Positions 1 to 9,116 are shown, counted from the stretch's first letter. The stretch is DNA of 64,000 bases from Ramlibacter alkalitolerans (GCF_016722765.1 NZ_JAEQND010000012.1:62001-126000), one strand, 5' to 3'. Translations and numbers: made by a program. The notes: a model not told the origin generated them from the sequence alone.

Positions 1-339
1 AAGCTGCGGCTGGCCGGGGTGAGCGACGACGACATCGCCGCGTATCGGCGGGAGATCCGGACCCGCGCACTCGCGCAGATGCAGCAGGCGCTGGATGCGG
101 TCGGTGCGCCGGAGGGGGCGCGCACGAGCCTGGTGCCGGGGGACGTGCGCGTGGAAGCCGTCCGGGCCATCGAGCACCTGCAGCCCGATCTGGTGGCGGT
201 CGGCAAGCAGGGCGACTCGCTGCTGGAAGACATGCTGCTCGGAAGCACGACCAGCGCGATGCTGGAGCGGGCCGGCTGCGACATGCTGATCGTTCCGCGG
301 CGGGCAGCCGGCGTCCAGGAGTCTGCGCCGTCCTCTTGA
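1..339 (+). CDS. Universal stress protein (UspA family), 5' end missing
   Basis: The frame is open from the first base, so the start codon lies outside the window; 112 residues are visible. The C-terminal half carries the UspA nucleotide-binding signature G-x2-G-x9-G-S (GKQG ... LLGST), followed by the usual helix and the final strand DMLIVPRR. Such proteins are small cytoplasmic ATP-binding alpha/beta proteins induced by stress. An internal GTG at base 19 is not a credible start because the homologous fold continues upstream of it. The family assignment is firm; the specific role is unknown. Confidence 0.85.
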   Translation, partial: KLRLAGVSDDDIAAYRREIRTRALAQMQQALDAVGAPEGARTSLVPGDVRVEAVRAIEHLQPDLVAVGKQGDSLLEDMLLGSTTSAMLERAGCDMLIVPRRAAGVQESAPSS

Positions 340-341
340 GA

Positions 342-377
342 CCCCCTCCCTCTCTGGGGGAAGGTCGGGGTGGGGGC
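342..377. repeat. Palindromic repeat, family A (degenerate copy)
   Basis: A CCCTCC...GGGGG...GGGGTGGGGGC stretch between the stress protein and the TusA-like gene. It resembles the pyrimidine/purine palindromes found at 3725, 17407, 18981, 27341 and 28841 but is the least conserved copy. It may act as a hairpin between these two convergent genes. Confidence 0.5.
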
Positions 378-385
378 GCTCGCCC

Positions 386-721
386 TCAGCGCCGCTTGCG
401 CAGCAGGTGCACGAACTTCTCGCCCTCGGCCTCCTGCGACACCAGCTCGAAGCTCAGGTCGTACTTGGCGAGGGCCTGGAATTCGCCCAGCGAGCCCAGG
501 TAGCCGGTGATCACGCGCAGCTCTTCGCCGGCCGGCAGCGTGCGCAGCGCGCGCAGGGCTTCGAGCAACGGCAGCGGCGCTGCGAGCCGCCGGGCATCGA
601 TCTCGCGCAGCCCGGCGCCGCGCGGCGGCGGAACGGGGGCCGTGGTGGGCTGCGGCGGACGCGCCGACGGCTTGCCCGAGCCGGACACGAACTCCCGCTC
701 GCCGTGGCTGAGTCTGGACAT
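386..721 (-). CDS. TusA/SirA-like protein lacking the catalytic cysteine
   Basis: A 111-residue protein. Residues 1-35 are a polar, proline-rich tail; residues about 38-111 read as a TusA/SirA (UPF0033) domain: an ID-A-R-RL start, then PLPLLEALRALRTLPAGEEL and a final strand HLLRKR. Family members that move sulfur carry a C-P-x-P motif at the start of the first helix. Here the equivalent reads A-P-L-P, so the sulfur-accepting cysteine is absent. A persulfide carrier role is therefore unlikely and a binding or regulatory role is more plausible. It is convergent with the upstream stress gene. The fold call comes from pattern recognition only. Confidence 0.6.
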   Translation of the reverse strand: MSRLSHGEREFVSGSGKPSARPPQPTTAPVPPPRGAGLREIDARRLAAPLPLLEALRALRTLPAGEELRVITGYLGSLGEFQALAKYDLSFELVSQEAEGEKFVHLLRKRR

Positions 722-892
722 GCCTGCCTTCCTGATGCTCGACTCCCATCTTCGCCGAACGGCGTGTGTCGCGCGCAGCGCCGGCCTGCTTTATCGCGCC
801 AGCCGCGGCGCCGCGCTCTTGTCCGACAGGTCCGCGTTTGCGCTGCATCAACAATCCTCCCGGGGTGTAACGCAATCTCTGGAGAAGACGAA

Positions 893-1825
893 ATGATGAA
901 GAAATTGAAAGCCAACGTTCCCTGCGCCGCGGCCGCCGCGGTGTTCCTCCTGCTCGCGGCCACTGCGGCCCAGGCGCAGACCGCAGGTTCCACCAACACC
1001 GCGCCCACGGTGCGGGGCGACCGGCAGACCTCGATCACCACGCAGGTCCAGCGCAACGTTCCGCGCGCGCAGCGCAACGACCAGACCAGCCGCTTCCGGC
1101 CGGCGGATCCGGTCGGCGGGGCGGACCAGCCCGACGTGCTGCTGGACATTCCCAACCTCTCCGTCGACGAGATCAAGCTGGACGTGCAGAACCTGCAGGC
1201 GCACGTGTCGCTGGATGCGCGCGTCGCCAGCCTGGTGAAGATCAGCGCCGGGGTGGATGCGAGCATCGACAAGGTCAACCTCGACATCAAGGGCGTCAAG
1301 GCCAGCGTGCTGCTGATCGTGCGCCTCGAGAACGTGCGGGAGATCATCACCAAGACGCTCGACACGCTGGACAAGAACCCGCAGCTGGTCGAGCGGCTGC
1401 TGCAGACGGTGGACAACACCGTGGGCACGGTCGGCGGCGTGGCCAACACGGCGCTGCAACCCGGTGGCGTGGTCTCGCAGACGGTCAACACCCTGGGGCA
1501 GACCGTCACGCGCACGGTGGACACGGCCGGCAACCTGCTGGAGCGCACCGTCGACCAGGCGGGCAACGTGCTGTCGTCGCGCACCGTGGGTCGCGCACTC
1601 GACCTGCCGGTGCTGCGCGAGACCACCAACACCGCCGGCCAGGTGGTGCGGCAGGTCCGCGATGCCGGCGGCTCCGTGCTGGAGCTGACGCTCGATCGCG
1701 CCGGGCAGGTGGTGAATTCGCGCGTGCTGAGCCAGGCCGGTGCGGCGGCGGGCGCAACGCCCACGCAAGCGGGCACGGCCACGCCGGCGCGGCCGGGCAG
1801 CGTGGCGCCGGCGCCGACGCGCTAG
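893..1825 (+). CDS. Secreted protein with AG-centred repeats, unknown function
   Basis: A 310-residue protein. The start at 893 is chosen because GGAG at 881-884 is well spaced from it and a clear signal peptide follows (basic MMKKLK, hydrophobic core, A-Q-A cut near residue 29). The mature part has a region rich in V-D-L-D type segments (about 80-150). A C-terminal stretch (about 195-285) repeats a roughly 12-residue unit of the form D-x-A-G-x-x-L/V-x-x-x-T-V, at least five times. The tail is Ala/Pro/Thr-rich. The alternation suggests a beta or amphipathic surface structure. I do not recognise a named family. Confidence 0.7.
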   Translation: MMKKLKANVPCAAAAAVFLLLAATAAQAQTAGSTNTAPTVRGDRQTSITTQVQRNVPRAQRNDQTSRFRPADPVGGADQPDVLLDIPNLSVDEIKLDVQNLQAHVSLDARVASLVKISAGVDASIDKVNLDIKGVKASVLLIVRLENVREIITKTLDTLDKNPQLVERLLQTVDNTVGTVGGVANTALQPGGVVSQTVNTLGQTVTRTVDTAGNLLERTVDQAGNVLSSRTVGRALDLPVLRETTNTAGQVVRQVRDAGGSVLELTLDRAGQVVNSRVLSQAGAAAGATPTQAGTATPARPGSVAPAPTR

Positions 1826-1849
1826 CGTTGCGTCCGTCCGCGCATCGCC

Positions 1850-2179
1850 CTACGCACGGGCCATGCGGGACTTGTCCTCGCGCCGGCCCTGCTGCGGGCC
1901 GGGCGCCGGGGTCTTGCGCTGCTTGCGCCCGTACTTGATGCGCATGACGAGCACCGGGATCGCCAGCAGCAGGGTGGTGCTGTTGGCGATCATCATGGGC
2001 ACCTCGCCCAGCACGATGCCGTAGGCCAGCCACACGGCCACCCCCAGCGTGAACAGCGTGTACATCTTCAGGGAGATGCCGCTCACGTCCTTGGTGCGGA
2101 AGGTCCGCCAGGCCTGCGGCACGAAGGAGACGGTGGTCAGGGTGGCGGCGAGGTAGCCGAGTACGTCGGAGACTTGCAT
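1850..2179 (-). CDS. SemiSWEET-type sugar transporter (PQ-loop)
   Basis: A 109-residue protein with three hydrophobic segments: about residues 6-25, 40-58 and 65-83. The first ends in the PQ-loop signature F-V-P-Q-A-W-R-T. Bacterial SemiSWEETs are three-helix half-transporters that dimerise in the inner membrane and move small sugars by facilitated diffusion. The length and three-helix layout fit the family. After residue 85 the tail is basic and hydrophilic. It is convergent with the secreted repeat protein, 24 bases away. The substrate cannot be read from sequence. Confidence 0.85.
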   Translation of the reverse strand: MQVSDVLGYLAATLTTVSFVPQAWRTFRTKDVSGISLKMYTLFTLGVAVWLAYGIVLGEVPMMIANSTTLLLAIPVLVMRIKYGRKQRKTPAPGPQQGRREDKSRMARA

Positions 2180-2237
2180 GAGCGGATTGGAACGCGACCG
2201 TGCTGCGCCCCCGATAGGTGCGGCGAGCGAGTCGCTG

Positions 2238-2735
2238 TCAGCCGGGCGCTGATGGCAGCTGCAGCTGGGCCTGCCGGCACACCTGCACGCAGTCGCGGAT
2301 GTGCTCCTCGCCCAGGTAGCGGATCGCCGCGTAGCCGATCAGGGCGGAGATCGCCTGGCCCGCGATGGGGACGTACTTGGTCGCCTGCTTCACCGTCAGG
2401 CGCCGGCCGGCGGCGGCCGCTGCGCGGATCACGAGGTCGCGGGTGATGAACTTGCCGATCACCATCGAGCCGACCACGCTCACCGCCTTTTCCACCTGCT
2501 CGCGCTTGCGCTGCGGCAGCGCCGCGATGTGCTCCGGCGTGAGGCCGAATTCGGCGTTGATGGCCGGGATCAGCTTGGACAGCAAGGCGGCGTCCACGAG
2601 CCAGTCGACGCCCGGAATCGGCACCGCGCTGGCGGCGGCGCCGGCGAGGGCGCGCCGGTTCAGCAGCTTGCGGGCGCGCTTCACCGCGACCAGCAGGGCC
2701 GGGTCGCCGCCCGCGAGCTGCAGTGCGCTGGCCAT
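2238..2735 (-). CDS. Conserved protein of DUF697/EcsC-like character
   Basis: A 165-residue protein. Residues 25-50 hold an Ala/Gly-rich segment with S-A-V-P-I-P-G-V-D-W, and residues 115-140 hold K-Y-V-P-I-A-G-Q-A-I-S-A-L-I-G-Y-A. Two such P-x-x-G-rich amphipathic or membrane-touching helices are typical of the DUF697/EcsC-like proteins. Between them is a charged helical region (E-H-I-A-A-L-P-Q-R-K-R). No catalytic motif is visible. Its stop lies 2 bases downstream-side of the ABC-F gene end, in the same orientation. Function unknown. Confidence 0.65.
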   Translation of the reverse strand: MASALQLAGGDPALLVAVKRARKLLNRRALAGAAASAVPIPGVDWLVDAALLSKLIPAINAEFGLTPEHIAALPQRKREQVEKAVSVVGSMVIGKFITRDLVIRAAAAAGRRLTVKQATKYVPIAGQAISALIGYAAIRYLGEEHIRDCVQVCRQAQLQLPSAPG

Positions 2736-2737
2736 GT

Positions 2738-4777
2738 TCAGCCCGTGCTGGCCGCTTCGGCGGCCTCGATCTCGCCCGAGAGTTCGAGCCAGCGTTCTTC
2801 CAGCGTGGCGAGCTCGTCGCCCACGGCCTTCAGGCGCCGCCCCGCGTCGGCGATTTCCGCCGGCGGCAGGGCGCCCGAGAGGCGCGCTTCGAGCTCGCCC
2901 TTCTCGCTCTCGAGCGCCGCCATGCGCCGCTCGGCCTGTTCCAGCTCCTTCTTCAGGGGCTTCAGCCGCGTGGCGAGCTGCTGGCGCTGCAGGGCCTGGG
3001 CCTTGCGCTGCTCCTGGGGCGTGACGCGCGGCTCGTTGCCCGTGGACGCACTGGCTGCCAGTCCGGCGGCCACCTGCTCGCGCAGGCGCCGCGCTTCCTC
3101 CAGCAGGTACTTCTGGTAGTCGTCGAGATCGCCGTCGAAGGGCGCGACGACACCGCGGCCGACCAGCCAGAACTCGTCGCAGACGGAACGCAGCAGGGCC
3201 CGGTCATGGCTCACCAGCATCACCGTGCCTTCGAATTCGTTCAGCGCCACCGAGAGCGCCTCGCGGGTGTTCAGGTCCAGGTGGTTGGTTGGCTCGTCGA
3301 GCAGCAGCAGGTTGGGGCGCTGCCACACCAGCATGGCCAGCACCAGGCGCGCCTTCTCGCCGCCGCTCATGGTGCCCACGGCCTGCTGCACCATGTCGCC
3401 GGTGAAGAGGAACTGGCCGAGGTAGTTGCGCAGGTCCTGCTCGCGGTCGGACTGGTTGGTCGCGGCGGCGAGTTCGCGCGCCAGCCGCACCATGTGCTCC
3501 AGCGGCGTGTCCTGCGGGCGCAGCACGTCGAGTTCCTGCTGCGCGAAGTAGCCGATGCTGAGGCCCTTGCCTTCGGTCACGCGGCCGGCCAGCGGCGGCA
3601 TGGTGCGCGCGATCGTCTTGACCAGCGTGGACTTGCCCTGGCCGTTGGCACCGAGGATGCCGATGCGCTGGCCGGCGAGGACGGAGCGGTTGACGTTGCG
3701 CAGGATGACCTTGGGCGCGGGGAGGCCCTCACCCCCGCCCTCTCCCGCAAGCGGGAGAGGGTGCAATCCACTCCCTCTCCCCCCTGCGGGGGAGGGCAGG
3801 GGTGAGGGCAAATACCCGAACGCGCCATCCTGGATCGCCAGCATCGGGTTCGGCAGGTTCTGCGGCTCCTTGAACTCGAAGGTGAACTCCGCGTCGGCGA
3901 GCACCGGGGCGATCTTCTCCATGCGCTCCAGCGCCTTGACGCGGCTCTGCGCCTGCTTGGCCTTGGTGGCCTTGGCCTTGAAGCGGTCGATGAACTTCTG
4001 CAGGTGCGCGATCTTGTCCTGCTGGCGCGAATACGCGGACTGCTGCAGTTCGAGCTGCTGCGCGCGCAGCAGCTCGAAGCCGCTGTAGTTGCTGCCGTAG
4101 CGCGTGAGCTGCTGCTTCTCGATGTGCAGGGTCACGCTGGTCACCGCGTCGAGGAACTCGCGGTCGTGGCTGATCACCACCAGCGTGCCGGCATAGCGTT
4201 GCAGCCAGCCTTCCAGCCAGACCAGGGCATCGAGGTCCAGGTGGTTGGTGGGTTCGTCCAGCAGCAGCAGGTCCGACGGGCACATCAGCGCCCGGGCGAG
4301 CTGCAGGCGCATGCGCCAGCCGCCGGAGAAGCTGTTCACGGGCCGATCGAGTTCGTCGGGCCGGAAGCCCAGGCCCAGGATCAGCGCCTGCGCCCGCGGC
4401 ACCGCGTCGTGCGCCCCGGCGTCGGCGAGGTCCGAGTGCGCATGCGCGATGGCCAGGCCGTCGCCGCTCGTCTCGGCCGCCGCCAGTTCCTCGCGCAGCG
4501 TCACCAGCCGGGTGTCGCCGCCCAGGACGAAGGCCGTGGCCGGCTCCTCGCTGTCCGGCATGTCCTGGGCGACCTGCGCGAGCTGCCACTGCGGCGGCAT
4601 CGAGAAGTCGCCCGCATCCTCGTGCAGGCTGCCATTGAGCAGCCCGAACAGCGTCGACTTGCCGGCGCCGTTGCGGCCCACGAGGCCCACCTTCTCGCCG
4701 GGATTGATGGTGACGGTCACACCATCGAGCAGCACCTTGGCGCCGCGGCGCAAGGTCACGTTGCGCAGCTGGATCAT
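2738..4777 (-). CDS. ABC-F family ATPase with an in-frame repeat insertion
   Basis: A 679-residue cytoplasmic protein of the ABC-F (Uup/EttA/YheS-like) class, which acts on ribosomes rather than in transport. It has two nucleotide-binding domains: first Walker A G-R-N-G-A-G-K-S-T with signature F-S-G-G-W-R, second Walker A G-A-N-G-Q-G-K-S-T with signature M-S-G-G-E-K-A-R-L. Each has a L-L-L-L-D-E-P-T-N-H-L-D Walker B, and a charged linker joins them. A C-terminal coiled coil covers residues about 585-675. The start at 4777 overlaps the stop of prmB by 4 bases (ATGA). Residues about 323-352, at the start of the second ATPase domain between F-G-Y and K-V-I-L-R-N-V, are encoded by a palindromic repeat (3725-3809) and are absent from typical homologues. 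Confidence 0.93.
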   Translation of the reverse strand: MIQLRNVTLRRGAKVLLDGVTVTINPGEKVGLVGRNGAGKSTLFGLLNGSLHEDAGDFSMPPQWQLAQVAQDMPDSEEPATAFVLGGDTRLVTLREELAAAETSGDGLAIAHAHSDLADAGAHDAVPRAQALILGLGFRPDELDRPVNSFSGGWRMRLQLARALMCPSDLLLLDEPTNHLDLDALVWLEGWLQRYAGTLVVISHDREFLDAVTSVTLHIEKQQLTRYGSNYSGFELLRAQQLELQQSAYSRQQDKIAHLQKFIDRFKAKATKAKQAQSRVKALERMEKIAPVLADAEFTFEFKEPQNLPNPMLAIQDGAFGYLPSPLPSPAGGRGSGLHPLPLAGEGGGEGLPAPKVILRNVNRSVLAGQRIGILGANGQGKSTLVKTIARTMPPLAGRVTEGKGLSIGYFAQQELDVLRPQDTPLEHMVRLARELAAATNQSDREQDLRNYLGQFLFTGDMVQQAVGTMSGGEKARLVLAMLVWQRPNLLLLDEPTNHLDLNTREALSVALNEFEGTVMLVSHDRALLRSVCDEFWLVGRGVVAPFDGDLDDYQKYLLEEARRLREQVAAGLAASASTGNEPRVTPQEQRKAQALQRQQLATRLKPLKKELEQAERRMAALESEKGELEARLSGALPPAEIADAGRRLKAVGDELATLEERWLELSGEIEAAEAASTG
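3725..3809. repeat. Palindromic repeat, family A, translated inside the ABC-F gene
   Basis: Two head-to-head palindromic arms (CCTCACCCCCGCCCTCTCCC ... and ... GGGAGGGCAGGGGTGAGGGC). On the minus strand, 36 bases at 3726-3761 are identical to 19032-19067 in ligA and 27411-27446 in purL. Read in the gene frame it encodes a Pro/Gly/Glu-rich loop containing [12 protein letters not shown]. Confidence 0.9.
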
Positions 4778-5637
4778 GGGAGCAGCGCTTCCTTCGTGAG
4801 CAGCAGCACCTGGTCGTCGCCGGCGCTGGTTTCCAGCCACACGGCTTCCAGGCGCGGGAAGGCGGCCTCGAAATGCGCCCGCTCGTTGCCGATCTCCAGC
4901 ACCAGCACCGCGTGATCCGACATGCGCAAAGGCGCGTCGCGCAGCAGCGCGCGCACGAAATCCATGCCGTCGGCGCCGCCGGCCAGCGCCAGCCCGGGCT
5001 CGGCGCGGTATTCGGGGGGCAGGGCCGCCATGCTCTGCGCGTTCACGTAGGGCGGGTTGCACAGGATCAGGTCGTACGGACCGCGCAGGGCGGCCAGGCC
5101 ATCGGATTCGAGCAGGCGGATGCGTCCGGCCAGCCCGTGCCTGTCGACATTGATGCGCGCCACTTCCAGCGCCTGGGCCGAGAGGTCGGCCGCATCGACT
5201 TCCACCTCCGGGTACGCCATCGCGGTCAGCACCGCGAGCGAGCCGTTGCCGGTGCACAGGTCCAGCACGCGCCGCGTGCGGTCGCTGAGCCACCCGTCGA
5301 TGCTGCCGTCGGCCAGCAGTTCGGCGATGAAGCTGCGCGGCACGATCGCGCGCTCGTCGACGTAGAAAGGCACCCCCTGCAGCCAGGCCTCGCGGGTGAG
5401 ATACGCCGCCGGCTTGCGGGTGGCGATGCGCTCCTGCACCAGCGCGCGCGCCGCCCGTTCCTCGCCGGCCTGCAACTCGCGCTGCGCGTGTTCGTCCAGC
5501 GCATCGAGCGGCAGCCCGAGCTTCCACAGCACCAGCCAGGCCGCTTCGTCGAAGGCGTTGGTCGTGCCGTGGCCGAAGGCGACGCCCGCGGCTTCCAGTT
5601 CGGAGGCCAGCCGTTCCACCAGGGGGAGCAGCTTCAC
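4774..5637 (-). CDS. prmB: 50S ribosomal protein L3 glutamine methyltransferase PrmB
   Basis: A 287-residue SAM-dependent methyltransferase that methylates a glutamine on ribosomal protein L3. Residues about 1-115 form the helical N-terminal domain. The Rossmann domain follows with [13 protein letters not shown] (SAM binding) and the substrate-glutamine motif N-P-P-Y in [11 protein letters not shown]. The GTG start at 5637 is chosen because it overlaps the dapE stop by 4 bases (GTGA). Its own stop overlaps the ABC-F start by 4 bases, so dapE, prmB and the ABC-F gene look translationally coupled. Confidence 0.93.
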   Translation of the reverse strand: MKLLPLVERLASELEAAGVAFGHGTTNAFDEAAWLVLWKLGLPLDALDEHAQRELQAGEERAARALVQERIATRKPAAYLTREAWLQGVPFYVDERAIVPRSFIAELLADGSIDGWLSDRTRRVLDLCTGNGSLAVLTAMAYPEVEVDAADLSAQALEVARINVDRHGLAGRIRLLESDGLAALRGPYDLILCNPPYVNAQSMAALPPEYRAEPGLALAGGADGMDFVRALLRDAPLRMSDHAVLVLEIGNERAHFEAAFPRLEAVWLETSAGDDQVLLLTKEALLP

Positions 5638-6779
5638 GGGCGGTCCAGGTGCTCGAGCACGCCGCGGTAGATGTCCTTCAGCGGTTCCAGGTCCGCCACG
5701 CGCACGTGTTCGTCGATCTTGTGGATGCTGGCGTTGATCGGCCCGAACTCGATCACCTGCGGGCAGATGCGCGAGATGAAGCGGCCGTCGCTGGTGCCGC
5801 CGGTGGTCGAGAGCTCGGTCTCGATGCCGGCCACGTCGCGGATCGCCGCCTGCACGGCGCCGACCAGTTCGCCCGGCGTGGTCAGGAAGGGCTGGCCGCC
5901 GACCACCCAGGCCAGTTCGTAGTCGACCTGGTGGCGGTCCAGGATCGCGTGCACGCGCCGCTGCAGGTCCTCCGCGCTGCTGACGGAGGCGAAGCGGAAG
6001 TTGAAGTCGATCACCACCGAGCTCGGGATGATGTTGCCGGCGCCGGTGCCGCCGTGGATGTTGCTGATCTGCCAGCTGGTGGGCGGGAAGAAGTCGTTGC
6101 CGCGGTCCCATTCCGTCGCCGCCAGTTCCGCCAGCGCCGGCAGCGCCATGTGGATCGGGTTCTTCCCGAGCTGCGGATAGGCGATGTGGGCCTGGATGCC
6201 CTTGACGGCGAGCTTGCCGGAGAGGCTGCCGCGGCGGCCGTTCTTGATCATGTCGCCCAGTTTCTCCACCGAAGTAGGCTCGCCGACGATGCAGAAATCG
6301 AGCTTCTCGCCGCGCTCGCGCAGCTTCTCGCAAACGACGACCGTGCCGTCGACGCTGGGCCCTTCCTCGTCGCTCGTGAGCAGGAAGGCGATGCCCAGCT
6401 CGGGATCCGGCCGGCGCGCCAGGAATTCCTCCACCGCCACGGTGAAGGCTGCGATCGAGGTCTTCATGTCGGCCGCGCCGCGGCCGTAGAGGTTGCCCTG
6501 GCGGTGGCTGGGCACGAAGGGGTCGGACTTCCACTGGTCCAGGGGGCCGGTCGGCACGACGTCGGTGTGGCCCGCGAAGACCAGGGTGCGGCCGGTCTTG
6601 CCGGGACGCTTGGCCCAGAGGTTGCGCACGCGGAAGTGGTCCGGGCCGCTGACGATGGTTTCGCAGGCGAAGCCGAGGGGTTTCAGGCGGGCTTCGATGA
6701 GGGGCTGGCATTGCCCGTCTTCGGGCGTGACGGAAGGCTGGGCAATCAGTTGCTCAGCCAGGTGCAGGACTCTGGACAT
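5634..6779 (-). CDS. dapE: Succinyl-diaminopimelate desuccinylase
   Basis: A 381-residue M20-family metalloamidase that hydrolyses N-succinyl-LL-diaminopimelate to LL-diaminopimelate and succinate in lysine and peptidoglycan synthesis. Metal and catalytic motifs are present in order: [18 protein letters not shown], the general-base region T-S-D-E-E-G-P, and a late G-G-T-S-D-G-R-F. Length matches the family. dapD and dapC lie on the same strand 1.5-3.5 kb upstream with a pilus ATPase between, so three consecutive steps of the succinylase branch are clustered. Confidence 0.96.
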   Translation of the reverse strand: MSRVLHLAEQLIAQPSVTPEDGQCQPLIEARLKPLGFACETIVSGPDHFRVRNLWAKRPGKTGRTLVFAGHTDVVPTGPLDQWKSDPFVPSHRQGNLYGRGAADMKTSIAAFTVAVEEFLARRPDPELGIAFLLTSDEEGPSVDGTVVVCEKLRERGEKLDFCIVGEPTSVEKLGDMIKNGRRGSLSGKLAVKGIQAHIAYPQLGKNPIHMALPALAELAATEWDRGNDFFPPTSWQISNIHGGTGAGNIIPSSVVIDFNFRFASVSSAEDLQRRVHAILDRHQVDYELAWVVGGQPFLTTPGELVGAVQAAIRDVAGIETELSTTGGTSDGRFISRICPQVIEFGPINASIHKIDEHVRVADLEPLKDIYRGVLEHLDRP

Positions 6780-6830
6780 CGGCGTAGTCTATTCGGTGGC
6801 CGGTGCTTGCCTTGGCCGCTGGCGGGATGA

Positions 6831-6931
6831 CGTAGGCTGGGGTGACGCGCGAAGCGCCGGAACCCCAGCGATGCGCGAGCGCCGCGAAGCGCTGGGGTTC
6901 GCGCGCTGGCGCGGCTCACCGCCAGCCTACG
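6831..6931. repeat. Palindromic repeat, family C
   Basis: A 101-base element bounded by inverted ends CGTAGGCTGG and CCAGCCTACG (with TGA/TCACCG inside). Internal inverted segments GAACCCCAGCG and CGCTGGGGTTC make a long imperfect hairpin. It lies between the dapE start and the pilus ATPase stop. A second copy is at 20613-20726. Confidence 0.88.
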
Positions 6932-6968
6932 GTGCACCGCAAGCGCCGACGAGGGCCGGCCGCGAAGC

Positions 6969-8135
6969 TCAGTGCTTCACGTCCAGCGTGATCTCCGTGA
7001 ACGACGGCTCGTCGTCCAGGTCTTCCGGGCTGTCGCCGTCGTTGCCGAGCGTCTTGGCCTGCTCGGTCTGCGTGTTCTGCAGCCGCCATTGCAGGTTGGT
7101 CGGCGAGTCGGCGTAGGCCAGGCCTTCCTTCTTGTCGACGATGCCGTCGAGGATCAGGCGAGCGATGTCCTGCTCGAAGGTCTGCGAGCCCTCTGCCATG
7201 GACTTCTCCATCGCCTCCTTCACGCCGGAGAAGTCGCCCTTCTCGATCAGTTCGGAGACGAGCTTCGTGTTGAGCATCACCTCCACCGCCGGGGCCCGGC
7301 CGCCGGACACCGTGCGCAGCAGGCGCTGCGACACGATGGCCTTGAGCGCCGCGGCCAGGTCGCCCAGCATGGTGGGGCGCACTTCGACGGGGTAGAAGGA
7401 CAGGATGCGGTTCAGCGCCTGGTAGCTGTTGTTGGCGTGCATGGTCGCCAGGCACAGGTGGCCCGACTGCGCATAGGCGATCGCGGCGGACATGGTCTCG
7501 CGGTCGCGGATCTCGCCGATCAGGATCACGTCGGGTGCCTGCCGCAGCGCGTTCTTCAGCGCGGTCTGCAGCGACTGCGTGTCGCTGCCCACCTCGCGCT
7601 GGTTCACCACCGACTTCTTGTTGCGGAAGATGAATTCGACCGGGTCCTCGATGGTGAGGATGTGGCCCGTCATCGTCTCGTTGCGGTGGTCGATCATGGC
7701 CGCGAGCGTGGTGCTCTTGCCGGCGCCGGTGGAGCCCACCATCAGCATCAGGCCGCGCTTTTCCAGGATCAGGTCGGCCAGGATCATCGGCACCTGCAGG
7801 GTCGCCAGCGGCGGGATGTCGCTGGCGATGTAGCGGATCACGGCGGCGATGGTGCCGCGCTGGCGCATCGCGGAGAAGCGGTAGTTGCCGGCGTCTTCCA
7901 CGGCGTAGGCCATGTTCAGCTCGCCGGTCGCATCGAGTTCCTCCATGCGGTGCGCGGGCAGCACTTCGGCCAGCAGCGCACGCGTGGCGTCCGGGGGCAG
8001 CAGCTGGTTGTTGATCGGCAGCGTCTGGCCGTTGATCTTGATCATCGCCGGCGCGTGCGCGGACAGGTACACGTCCGAGGCCTTCTTGTCGGCCATCAGG
8101 CGCAGGATGCGCTCCATCGTTCCCATCGAACCCAC
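6969..8135 (-). CDS. pilU: PilT/PilU-family type IV pilus retraction ATPase
   Basis: A 388-residue hexameric secretion ATPase for pilus retraction. It has an N-terminal PAS-like domain (1-100), Walker A G-S-T-G-A-G-K-S-T (about 134-142), an Asp box with T-I-E-D-P-V-E-F, Walker B D-V-I-L-I-G-E-I-R-D, and the His box H-L-C-L-A-T-M-H-A-N-N. The extended acidic C-terminus and its genomic isolation from other pil genes fit PilU, the accessory partner of PilT, better than PilT. The PilU versus PilT choice is an inference. An alternative start is the ATG at residue 7. Confidence 0.87.
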   Translation of the reverse strand: MGSMGTMERILRLMADKKASDVYLSAHAPAMIKINGQTLPINNQLLPPDATRALLAEVLPAHRMEELDATGELNMAYAVEDAGNYRFSAMRQRGTIAAVIRYIASDIPPLATLQVPMILADLILEKRGLMLMVGSTGAGKSTTLAAMIDHRNETMTGHILTIEDPVEFIFRNKKSVVNQREVGSDTQSLQTALKNALRQAPDVILIGEIRDRETMSAAIAYAQSGHLCLATMHANNSYQALNRILSFYPVEVRPTMLGDLAAALKAIVSQRLLRTVSGGRAPAVEVMLNTKLVSELIEKGDFSGVKEAMEKSMAEGSQTFEQDIARLILDGIVDKKEGLAYADSPTNLQWRLQNTQTEQAKTLGNDGDSPEDLDDEPSFTEITLDVKH

Positions 8136-8159
8136 TCCTCTGATCCGTCGCGTTCTTGC

Positions 8160-8248
8160 GTCATCCCCGCGAAGGCGGGGATCCAGAGCATTCTCTTTTC
8201 GAATCGCCGATGGCGAAAGCCCTGGATTCCCGCCTGCGCGGGAATGAC
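8160..8248. repeat. Palindromic repeat, family B
   Basis: Inverted arms GTCATCCCCGCGAAGGCGGG and CCCGCCTGCGCGGGAATGAC around a 30-base centre. Related copies are at 21740-21967 and 36539-36599. This one sits in the gap between dapD and the pilus ATPase and could form a strong hairpin in either transcript. Confidence 0.9.
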
Positions 8249-8291
8249 GGCGTTTTGGCGCTTTTGTGTCGGCGATTTGCCGCGTCTTGTC

Positions 8292-9116
8292 TCAATCCCG
8301 CAGCAGATCGTTCAGGCTGGTCGTCGAACGCGTCTTGGCGTCCACCCGCTTGACGATGATGGCGGCGTACAGGTTGTACTTGCCGCCGTCCTTGGGCAGG
8401 CTGCCGGAGATCACCACCGAGCCGGCCGGCACGCGGCCATAGTGCGTCTCGCCGGTCGTGCGGTCGTAGATCGGCGTGCTCTGGCCGATGTACACGCCCA
8501 TCGAGATCACGGAGTTCTCCTCCACGATCACGCCTTCGACGACTTCGGAGCGGGCGCCGATGAAGCAGTTGTCCTCGATGATCGTCGGGTTCGCCTGCAG
8601 CGGCTCCAGCACGCCGCCCAGGCCCACGCCGCCGGACAGGTGCACGTTCTTGCCGACCTGGGCGCAGGAGCCCACGGTGGCCCACGTGTCCACCATGGTG
8701 CCTTCGTCGACGTAGGCGCCGATGTTCACGTACGAGGGCATCAGGATTGCGCCCCGGGCGATGAAGGCGCCGCGCCGCGCCACCGCCGGCGGCACCACGC
8801 GCACGCCGGTGGCGGCCATCTCGTCGGCCGACAGGTGCGAGAACTTGGTCGGCACCTTGTCGTAGAAGGCGAGCTCGCCGCTCTTCATCAGCACGTTGTC
8901 GTTCAGGCGGAAGGACAGCAGCACCGCCTTCTTCAGCCACTGGTTCACCGTCCACTGGCCCACGCCCTGGCGGGTGGCCACGCGCAGCTTGCCGGTATTG
9001 AGTTCGCCGATCACGTGGTCGACGGCCTCGCTCACTTCCTTGGGCGCGCCCTTGGGCGAGAGATTGGCGCGGTCTTCCCACGCCTGGTCGATGATGTTCT
9101 GGAGCTGCTGGGTCAT
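8292..9116 (-). CDS. dapD: Tetrahydrodipicolinate N-succinyltransferase
   Basis: A 274-residue trimeric enzyme that transfers succinyl from succinyl-CoA to tetrahydrodipicolinate, the first step of the succinylase lysine/DAP branch. The N-terminal helical domain (about 1-100) is followed by a left-handed hexapeptide-repeat helix (about 105-235) with [19 protein letters not shown] and [12 protein letters not shown]. The start at 9116 is chosen over an upstream ATG because it begins the conserved [10 protein letters not shown]. It lies 11 bases after dapC and is likely co-transcribed. Confidence 0.96.
   Translation of the reverse strand: MTQQLQNIIDQAWEDRANLSPKGAPKEVSEAVDHVIGELNTGKLRVATRQGVGQWTVNQWLKKAVLLSFRLNDNVLMKSGELAFYDKVPTKFSHLSADEMAATGVRVVPPAVARRGAFIARGAILMPSYVNIGAYVDEGTMVDTWATVGSCAQVGKNVHLSGGVGLGGVLEPLQANPTIIEDNCFIGARSEVVEGVIVEENSVISMGVYIGQSTPIYDRTTGETHYGRVPAGSVVISGSLPKDGGKYNLYAAIIVKRVDAKTRSTTSLNDLLRD

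Noticed and set aside
4778..5527. Upstream extension of the ABC-F frame to 929 residues
   Set aside because: The extension is an out-of-frame reading of prmB; the real start is the ATG at 4777 coupled to the prmB stop.
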